NCBI GenBank assembly: GCA_016788865.1
Contig: JAEUSB010000058.1
Span: 1-43,829, forward strand
Reading direction: 5' to 3'
Source: Leptospirales bacterium
GTDB lineage: Bacteria; Spirochaetota; Leptospiria; Leptospirales; Leptonemataceae
DNA: 43,829 nt
Position numbers and translations under genes: made by a program. Under the pieces are notes generated by a model, which was given only the letters and a program-made list of their open reading frames with translations, was not told where the DNA came from and did not search any database. Shown here piece by piece: positions 37,539 to 43,829 of the stretch. How positions within the stretch are numbered: position 1 is the first letter of the stretch; each line of letters starts with the position of its first letter.

Positions 37539-40336
37539 GCGCTTTTCCTGCCCGGCAGAAGGCGTTTCAAGAACTCACCGGTATGGCTCTCGCGAATCCG
37601 AACAATTTCTTCCGGTGTGCCGGTGGCAATGATCTGTCCGCCTCCATCGCCCCCTTCAGGTCCAAGATCAATGATGTGATCCGCCGTTTTGATTACGTCC
37701 AGATTATGTTCAATGATGACCATGGAATTTCCGCGATCCACAAGCGAATGCAGCACGGTTAGAAGGCGTGCAATATCTTCAAAGTGAAGCCCCGTTGTGG
37801 GTTCGTCAAGAATATAGAGCGTCTTCCCGGTACTGCGCTTGGAGAGCTCGGTGGCCAGTTTGACCCTTTGCGCCTCACCACCGGATAACGTCGTGGCTGC
37901 CTGGCCGAGGCTGATGTATCCCAGACCAACTTCCAGGAGAGTTTCTAGCTTCTTATTGACGACCGGAATATTGCGAAAGAACTCAAATCCCTCTTCAATT
38001 GTCATTTCCAGCACATCGAAAATGCTTTTGCCATGAAATTTAACTTCCAGAGTTTCCTTGTTAAATCGTTTGCCTTTGCACACGTCGCACTGGACATACA
38101 CATCCGGTAAGAAGTGCATTTCGATGCGGATAATGCCTGCACCCTCGCAATTTTCACAGCGACCACCTGGAACATTAAAGCTGAAGCGGCCAGGCGCATA
38201 TCCACGAACCTTAGCCTCCGGAAGCCGGGCAAACAAATCCCGGATAGGTGTGAAAAGCCCGGTATAAGTGGCCGGGTTTGATCTCGGCGTGCGACCAATA
38301 GGTTCTTGATCAATACAAATCACCCGATCGAGGGCATCGATACCCGTTATGCGCTCATGCTTCCCGGGATGAGCCCGACCCTCTCCAATCTTTGCATTGA
38401 GTGCTTTGTACAATATGTCATTTACGAGCGTCGATTTTCCGGACCCGGATACACCCGTGACGGTAACAAACTTACCGAGCGGAATTTCGACATCGATTCC
38501 CTTCAGGTTATTCTCTTTTGCCTTCTTGATTAATAGCTTTTTCCCATTCCCTTCGCGTCTGGCTGCAGGCACTTCGATCTTTCGTTTACCGCTCAGGTAT
38601 TGCCCGGTAATGCTCTCCGGAAATTTGAGCAATTCGTCGGGAGTCCCCTGTCCTACAACGTAGCCACCGTTGCTTCCGGCTCCGGGTCCAATGTCAATGA
38701 CGTAGTCTGCCGCACGGATCGTATCCTCATCATGTTCCACTACGATTACGGTATTGCCCAGGTCTCGCAGGTTTTTGAGCGTGTTCAGGAGTCTATCATT
38801 GTCACGCTGGTGCAAACCAATCGATGGTTCATCAAGGATATAAAGCACTCCCATGAGGGAGCTACCTATTTGCGTCGCCAGGCGAATGCGCTGCGCTTCC
38901 CCACCGGACAGGGTTCCAGCGGACCGTGCCAGCGTTAGATAACCAACACCGACATCATTCAGAAACGTTAAGCGCTCTCTGATTTCCTTGGCAATTCTAC
39001 CCGCGATTTTTTCTTCACTTCCAGTTAGATGGAGTTTTGAGAAGAAGCCAAGTACATCCCGCACATTCTTGTCCGTGATTGTGTCGATTGTTTCGCCATG
39101 GAACTTGACGGACAGAGATTCCGGCCGGAGTCGCCTGCCCTTGCACTTAGGGCAGGGTTTTTCCGACATGAACCTCTCGAGCCACATTCGCATGTCATCT
39201 GATTTTGTTTCCAGGTAACGGCGTCTGAGGTTTACGAGAACCCCTTCAAACTTGAGTTTAGACCCTTCACCCGAGCCATATAAAATTGTCTGCCGACTCT
39301 TCTGGGGGATTTTCTCAAAGGGAGTTTCCGGATCAAATCCAAGCTTGCGACCAAGGTTATGAACCTGCTCAATAAACCAGTAACTCTTGGAGGAGCCCCA
39401 GGCCGACAGGGCACCATCAAGGAGGCTCTTATCGGGATCGGTGACCACGAGGTCCTCATCGAATTCCAGAAGTACTCCCAGACCATCGCAATTGGGACAT
39501 GCGCCCAGGGGAGAATTGAATGAGAAGCTGCGCGGTGTTAGTTCTGGCAATGACAGATTACAGTGTGTGCACGTGCTGTTTCGTGAAAAAACACGATCCT
39601 CCTGGCCATCATTCACGAGTACCATTCCGCTGCCCTTTTCAAGCGCCGTCTCCAATGAGTCAGCCAGTCGCGACCGAATACCTGGTTTGTTTACGATTCG
39701 ATCCACAACCAGTTCGATCGTGTGTTTCTTGTTCTTGGGCAGGTTGATGTCTTCGGCCAGGTCCCGCACTTCACCATTTACACGGAGTCTAACGAATCCC
39801 GTTTTGCGCGCGTCCTCAATTACGTCTTTGTGTTCGCCTTTGCTTCCCTGGATGAGAGGTGCTAGAATTTGAAGCTTTGCACCTTCTGGATACGCCTGAA
39901 CCATTTCAACTATCTGGTCAATGCTCACCGATTGAATCTTTCGACCGCAATTGTGGCAGTGCTGTACACCCGCCCGAGCAAAGAGCAAGCGGAAATAGTC
40001 ATACGTTTCTGTGACAGTGCCCACGGTTGAACGGGGATTTCGGTGCGTCGTTTTCTGCTCAATGGAGATCGCGGGACTCAGCCCCTCAATGAGGTCAACG
40101 TCCGGCTTCTCCATCTGACCCAGGAACTGACGGGCGTAAGACGAAAGCGATTCCACATAACGTCGTTGGCCTTCTGCGTAGATAGTATCAAATGCCAGGG
40201 AGGACTTGCCCGAGCCGGAGACACCCGTAATGACAACGAGTTTCTCCCGCGGCATCTCGACCGTAATGTTCTTTAGATTATGCTCGCGTGCACCCTGCAC
40301 ACGGATGGTGTTTCCACGACCGGTGGGAGAACTCAT
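37535..40336 (-). CDS. uvrA: Excinuclease ABC subunit A
   Basis: UvrA finds bulky DNA lesions and loads UvrB in nucleotide excision repair. At 933 aa it has the family length. Two ABC ATPase modules are complete: Walker [15 protein letters not shown] and [14 protein letters not shown], signatures [16 protein letters not shown] and [16 protein letters not shown], and Walker B followed by [13 protein letters not shown] and [13 protein letters not shown]. Paired CxxC zinc sites are visible (CHNCGRK, CTHC/CPNC, CPKC, CENC/CDVC). The ATG shares one base with the aldehyde dehydrogenase stop (TGATG), and the end overlaps cheR. Confidence 0.98.
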   Translation of the reverse strand: MSSPTGRGNTIRVQGAREHNLKNITVEMPREKLVVITGVSGSGKSSLAFDTIYAEGQRRYVESLSSYARQFLGQMEKPDVDLIEGLSPAISIEQKTTHRNPRSTVGTVTETYDYFRLLFARAGVQHCHNCGRKIQSVSIDQIVEMVQAYPEGAKLQILAPLIQGSKGEHKDVIEDARKTGFVRLRVNGEVRDLAEDINLPKNKKHTIELVVDRIVNKPGIRSRLADSLETALEKGSGMVLVNDGQEDRVFSRNSTCTHCNLSLPELTPRSFSFNSPLGACPNCDGLGVLLEFDEDLVVTDPDKSLLDGALSAWGSSKSYWFIEQVHNLGRKLGFDPETPFEKIPQKSRQTILYGSGEGSKLKFEGVLVNLRRRYLETKSDDMRMWLERFMSEKPCPKCKGRRLRPESLSVKFHGETIDTITDKNVRDVLGFFSKLHLTGSEEKIAGRIAKEIRERLTFLNDVGVGYLTLARSAGTLSGGEAQRIRLATQIGSSLMGVLYILDEPSIGLHQRDNDRLLNTLKNLRDLGNTVIVVEHDEDTIRAADYVIDIGPGAGSNGGYVVGQGTPDELLKFPESITGQYLSGKRKIEVPAARREGNGKKLLIKKAKENNLKGIDVEIPLGKFVTVTGVSGSGKSTLVNDILYKALNAKIGEGRAHPGKHERITGIDALDRVICIDQEPIGRTPRSNPATYTGLFTPIRDLFARLPEAKVRGYAPGRFSFNVPGGRCENCEGAGIIRIEMHFLPDVYVQCDVCKGKRFNKETLEVKFHGKSIFDVLEMTIEEGFEFFRNIPVVNKKLETLLEVGLGYISLGQAATTLSGGEAQRVKLATELSKRSTGKTLYILDEPTTGLHFEDIARLLTVLHSLVDRGNSMVIIEHNLDVIKTADHIIDLGPEGGDGGGQIIATGTPEEIVRIRESHTGEFLKRLLPGRKSA

Positions 40337-41925
40337 CAGCCAAATAGAAAGCGGATGACGTTTCTAAAGAGGTTTTGCTTGCCTTTTGAATACGGAAACC
40401 ACCAGAGCTCTTTGGACAGACCCAATCTATCGACGCAAACAGCCTGCTGATCACTGAAGGCCCGAATGCCCTCAATTCCGTAGACTTTTCCCAGACCACT
40501 GGATTTCACACCACCAAATGGCAGGTCGGAAATGATGTAGTTCGAGTAAACGTCGTTCAGATTCATATTTCCGCTGCGTACCTTACGGGCTACGCGACGT
40601 GCACGCTTCATATCTTTACTCCAGACATAGGCGTTAAGGCCGTAAGCAGTAGCATTCGCGAGCTCAACGACTTCTTCCTCGGTCTTGAAAGGTACTATAT
40701 TGATGACGGGACCAAAGGTTTCCTCCCGCATGATTTTGAAGCTGTGATCGTGGTCGGTTACAATGGTAGGCTCATAAAAATGACCTTCAAAAGCCACGTT
40801 CTTCTTGCCCCCGCTGAGGATCGTGGCCCCGTTCTTCCTGGCATCACTTACGTGATCTTCCACAATTTGAATTTGCTTGGGGAAAGTCATTGATCCGATG
40901 CTTGGAGTCTCATCGCGAAGACCCTGGCGCAATTCGGCGGCACCCTTCTGAACCAGCGAAACAAATTCCTCGTATGCCTTCTCTTGCACGAATATACGAT
41001 CCACAGTGATGCAAGTCTGACCAGAGTTTGAAAAGCCACCCCAGAGCGCGCCGTTAGCGGCGCGCTGAAGATTCGCATCATCGAATACAACCATGGGAGC
41101 CTTACCCCCCAGTTCCAGGATGACGGGCTTGAGCATTCGCCCGCAGATTTCACCAATCTTGCGGCCAGTTGCTGTTGAACCTGTGAAGCATATCATGTCC
41201 GACTTGGGCGATTCAACCAGGGCTGCTCCCGTTGAGCCATCCCCGGTTATGACATGTAGTACGTCAGCTGGAAGCCCGGAGCGCAGAGCAATCTCTGCGA
41301 GCTTCAAACTGGTGCGAGGTGTAACCTCGGATGGTTTTAGCACGACGGTATTCCCGGCCATCAGTGCCTGGGTTACAGGACCTACGGACAGTACGAGCGG
41401 GTAGTTCCAGGGGGAAATGACGCCAACCACACCACGCGGAAGGAAACTAACATACGCACCCTTGTTCGCGAACAGACCTGTTGACCGTTCCTCATCTGCA
41501 AGGAATACCGGACCTTTCTTTTCTACATACTTCATGTGCTCGCAGACTGTGAAGATTTCAATGATGGCATCCATCTCCGTTTTTCCACACTCTGAGCAAA
41601 TAACGTCGATTACCTCTTCCATATCTTTCACAAGCTGCTTGCGAAAGTTCTTCAGATGCTTAGCCCGAGCCTTTAGTGTGAGGTTACTCCAGCTCTTAAA
41701 CGCACTGCGGGCCTTGTCCAGTACCTGGTCTACGGCAGCAGCATCTTCAATCGGATAATTTCCAAGGTGTTCCAGGGTCGCGGGGTGCAGCTTCTCAAAG
41801 AAGCGCTTCTTCCCTTTTTGAATAATCTTAAGGCCGACATGGCCGTTGCCATTTGACGGTGAACCATTCCGACCTGTTTTTGCATGCAGGACAGAGGTGC
41901 GAGGTTTTATAGATAATTTTGCCAT
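40336..41925 (-). CDS. Aldehyde dehydrogenase family protein
   Basis: An NAD(P)+-dependent oxidoreductase turning aldehydes into acids. The 529-aa protein carries Asn174 in SPWNYP, Lys197 in VLKPSE, the general base Glu271 in LELGGKAP and the nucleophile Cys305 in NSGQTC, so it should be active. The first 30 residues form a Ser/Gly/Asn-rich extension, and the C-terminus ends in a basic, aromatic tail with a possible amphipathic anchor ([10 protein letters not shown]), hinting at membrane association. AAAGGGAG precedes the ATG. Substrate unknown, fatty aldehyde plausible. Confidence 0.93.
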   Translation of the reverse strand: MAKLSIKPRTSVLHAKTGRNGSPSNGNGHVGLKIIQKGKKRFFEKLHPATLEHLGNYPIEDAAAVDQVLDKARSAFKSWSNLTLKARAKHLKNFRKQLVKDMEEVIDVICSECGKTEMDAIIEIFTVCEHMKYVEKKGPVFLADEERSTGLFANKGAYVSFLPRGVVGVISPWNYPLVLSVGPVTQALMAGNTVVLKPSEVTPRTSLKLAEIALRSGLPADVLHVITGDGSTGAALVESPKSDMICFTGSTATGRKIGEICGRMLKPVILELGGKAPMVVFDDANLQRAANGALWGGFSNSGQTCITVDRIFVQEKAYEEFVSLVQKGAAELRQGLRDETPSIGSMTFPKQIQIVEDHVSDARKNGATILSGGKKNVAFEGHFYEPTIVTDHDHSFKIMREETFGPVINIVPFKTEEEVVELANATAYGLNAYVWSKDMKRARRVARKVRSGNMNLNDVYSNYIISDLPFGGVKSSGLGKVYGIEGIRAFSDQQAVCVDRLGLSKELWWFPYSKGKQNLFRNVIRFLFG

Positions 41926-41946
41926 AGCTCCCTTTAAGCAGCTGCT

Positions 41947-43542
41947 TCAGGAGCGAGACGTCAAGCCAAAACGGCGACGCAGGAACTCAAGTTCAGGAAT
42001 CCTGAAAAGAAAGCCAGACGCGACGTAGAGTAATCCGCCACCTCCCGCCCCCACAACCACCATGGGCCAGGCTGCCTGCCGCGGCCCTGGCAGAGACCCA
42101 AGAATTCCAGCCTGCGAAAGCAAACCAACCAGATCGTGCCGAAAGTAACTGAGAATCCAGAGGAAGCTCACCAGGAGCAGGTAGCCGGGCACCTGCCTCA
42201 GGATCGATCGGACAGCTTCTCGCAGCTGAATGGAAGGAACATGCTTCTTGAGAGTTCTGTACAAGAAGGCAAAATTGACAACGGCACAAAAGGAAGTGCT
42301 GAGTGCCAGGCCGCCCTGCATCAGGTGCGGCACCAGAACCAGGTTCAAGGCAAAGTTCAAGATGACCACGCCTATCAGAATTCGCACAGGTGACTTTGTG
42401 TCCTCATAGGCATAAAAGGAAGACGTGACGATGCGATTCGCGCTGTACAATGGAATTCCAATGCAATAAAATTGTAACGCAGCCCAGGTAATGGCCGTCG
42501 ACTTCAAGTCCCAGTCTCCGCCAAAGAATAGCAGGTTGATAATATCAGGACCCAGGACGTAGAGCCCAATTCCCGCCGGAACGTTCAAGAAGAATGAGAA
42601 AGATAAGGCATGGCTGAGCTCGTGTGGGATTTCCTCTTTCTTATCTTCGCGTATGGCTCTAGCAAGCACGGGAAGGATTGCGGTTGATAGAGCAACCCCG
42701 ATGACACCCGTGGGCAATTGGATGAGGCGGTGGGCAAAGCGCAGCCCCGTGATTGCACCGGGATCAGGAATCATATAGCTTGCAATCGCAACGTCGAGTA
42801 ACTGGTTCAACTGGAAAATGCTCGCCCCTATCACAGCCGGCGCCATGAGCGTGTATATCTTCTTGAGCGCCGGATCCTTCAAATCCAGATTGAACCGGGG
42901 CGCCCAGCCCTTCTTCCAAACGTGAGTGGCCTGGAAGATCAGCTGGGCGAATCCACCCGCGATCGTGACCGCTGCAAGCCACTTGACATTGCTAAAGTCA
43001 TCTAACGTTAGCTGAGCCAGGACCAGAAAGCCGCTGATCAGTATAAGATTGAGGAGAACGGGTGACAACGAGGGAATAAAGAACGATTGGCGTGTATTCG
43101 CCATTCCCATATATATCGAGGCAAGACTCGTGGTTAGGATGAATGGAAATAGAATGCTCGCAAGTGTGATAACAAGATTTGCCTCCTCGCCCGTTCGACC
43201 AGTGTACAGAGGCAGCAAAAAAGGAAATGTGATCCAGCCAAGGATGACGACAGCCAGCAATACAAAGAACAGGTAGCAAAGAATGACGCCACTCGTCCGC
43301 CGGGCCCTTTCTTCCGATTCCTTGAGCGATCCAGAATAAATCGGCACAAAGGCCTGCGAAAGCACGCCCTCGGCCAGCAGATTCCGTAGCATGTTCGGCA
43401 ACATGTAGGCGATTTCCCAGGCAGCAGAAATTGGACCTGTGCCAAAGAAGACAGCCTGATAATGATCCCGCACCAGACCGGTGATGCGCGAGACAATCGT
43501 TACGAGTGAGAGGCGGAGTGAGTTTCTTGCTGTGCTTGCCAC
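41947..43542 (-). CDS. murJ: MurJ (MviN) lipid II flippase
   Basis: MurJ flips the peptidoglycan precursor lipid II across the inner membrane. The 531-aa chain has about 14 hydrophobic segments and the family start SLVTIVSRITGLVRDHYQAVFFG. Next comes AYMLPNMLRNLLAEGVLSQAFVPIYS, with basic residues that line the cavity, then LIQLPTGVIGVALSTAILPVLAR. Start GTG at 43542 with AAAGG upstream. Its first 43 bp overlap the zinc-ribbon gene end; the aldehyde dehydrogenase gene follows after 21 bp. Confidence 0.96.
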   Translation of the reverse strand: MASTARNSLRLSLVTIVSRITGLVRDHYQAVFFGTGPISAAWEIAYMLPNMLRNLLAEGVLSQAFVPIYSGSLKESEERARRTSGVILCYLFFVLLAVVILGWITFPFLLPLYTGRTGEEANLVITLASILFPFILTTSLASIYMGMANTRQSFFIPSLSPVLLNLILISGFLVLAQLTLDDFSNVKWLAAVTIAGGFAQLIFQATHVWKKGWAPRFNLDLKDPALKKIYTLMAPAVIGASIFQLNQLLDVAIASYMIPDPGAITGLRFAHRLIQLPTGVIGVALSTAILPVLARAIREDKKEEIPHELSHALSFSFFLNVPAGIGLYVLGPDIINLLFFGGDWDLKSTAITWAALQFYCIGIPLYSANRIVTSSFYAYEDTKSPVRILIGVVILNFALNLVLVPHLMQGGLALSTSFCAVVNFAFLYRTLKKHVPSIQLREAVRSILRQVPGYLLLVSFLWILSYFRHDLVGLLSQAGILGSLPGPRQAAWPMVVVGAGGGGLLYVASGFLFRIPELEFLRRRFGLTSRS

Positions 43543-43829
43543 GAAGAAGGCCTTTCAGTGAAATGCGCCGTCCCGTTCTGGTTCACGCTGAACCGCGCTG
43601 CGCATCTGGGACAGAGATGTTCCCCTGTTTTCTTAATGCGCAGGTGCGAACCGCACCGCTGGCAGTCGACTATAATTCCTTCCGCAAAGCGAACGGGTGC
43701 CATCCGGGGCTGAAGCGTGGACAAATTCTGCTCACGCAACTCGCGAATTGTATCCGGGATTCGTTCAAGAGAGTCGATCACCCGAGCCAGGCTCGCTTCC
43801 AATGTGGAGAGATTTGCACTCAGCGGGAC
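43500..43829 (-). CDS. Zinc-ribbon protein, 5' end beyond the window
   Basis: The frame is open from the right edge of the window to a stop at 43500, giving at least 109 codons, so the start is outside. The N-terminal visible part is a heptad-like helix (LSANLSTLEASLARVIDSLE). After it comes a zinc ribbon with CQRC and CPRC pairs about 18 residues apart, then a polar Ser/Gln/His-rich tail. This looks like a coiled-coil plus zinc-finger regulator or scaffold, with no family I can name. It overlaps murJ by 43 bp, so they are probably co-expressed. An internal TTG at 43802 is a less likely start. Confidence 0.7.
   Translation of the reverse strand, partial: VPLSANLSTLEASLARVIDSLERIPDTIRELREQNLSTLQPRMAPVRFAEGIIVDCQRCGSHLRIKKTGEHLCPRCAARFSVNQNGTAHFTERPSSWQAQQETHSASHS

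Overview
The window looks like ordinary chromosome of a diderm, motile bacterium with about 50-53% GC. A spirochaete of the Leptospira/Leptonema/Turneriella type fits best. The hints are a 7TMR-DISM receptor joined to a class III adenylate cyclase, a second 7TMR-DISM receptor, a cNMP-domain patatin, many lipoproteins with loose lipoboxes, CheR/CheB, and Omp85-type and Mla-type outer-membrane machinery. This placement is inferred from gene content; the window has no rRNA gene. I see no prophage, insertion sequence, CRISPR array or integrase.

Layout. 1-3196 (minus strand): a partial lipoprotein-like gene, lepA and a rhomboid protease. 3343-8715 (plus): a tgt gene fused to an MnmC-like methyltransferase domain, a free methyltransferase, and a patatin phospholipase with a cNMP-binding fold. 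8717-11609 (minus): a fatty-acid hydroxylase-type membrane enzyme and a membrane adenylate cyclase. 11702-18230 (plus): a CPA2 cation/proton antiporter, then an esterase lipoprotein coupled to an Mla/MCE phospholipid transport operon (STAS-permease, ATPase, MCE protein, PqiC-like lipoprotein). The operon end overlaps an APC permease on the other strand. 19779-25061: an unknown lipoprotein, ilvH (minus), and sppA coupled to a 7TMR-DISM receptor with a degenerate kinase-like tail. 25112-30394: a peptidase/beta-propeller/Omp85 barrel protein that diverges from, and overlaps, an AsmA-like protein gene followed by a small lipoprotein gene.

30431-33287 (plus) carries a pgsA-like gene, recA and argC. 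Then come a small cysteine-rich lipoprotein (minus), tRNA-Pro(GGG) and a strong bidirectional terminator. 33838-43829 (minus) carries an acyl-CoA dehydrogenase and a tightly packed series read as zinc-ribbon protein, murJ, aldehyde dehydrogenase, uvrA, cheR, cheB, with several overlapping stop/start codons.

Envelope and lipid biology is the main theme: the Mla transporter, AsmA-like protein, Omp85 barrel, patatin, fatty-acid hydroxylase, pgsA-like enzyme and MurJ. The most unusual items are the Tgt/MnmC-like fusion with a rewritten anticodon-recognition loop, the peptidase-propeller-barrel protein whose signal-peptide codons lie antisense to the AsmA-like protein's membrane anchor, the 7TMR-DISM receptor with a pseudo-histidine-kinase-like tail, and the uvrA-cheR-cheB coupling.
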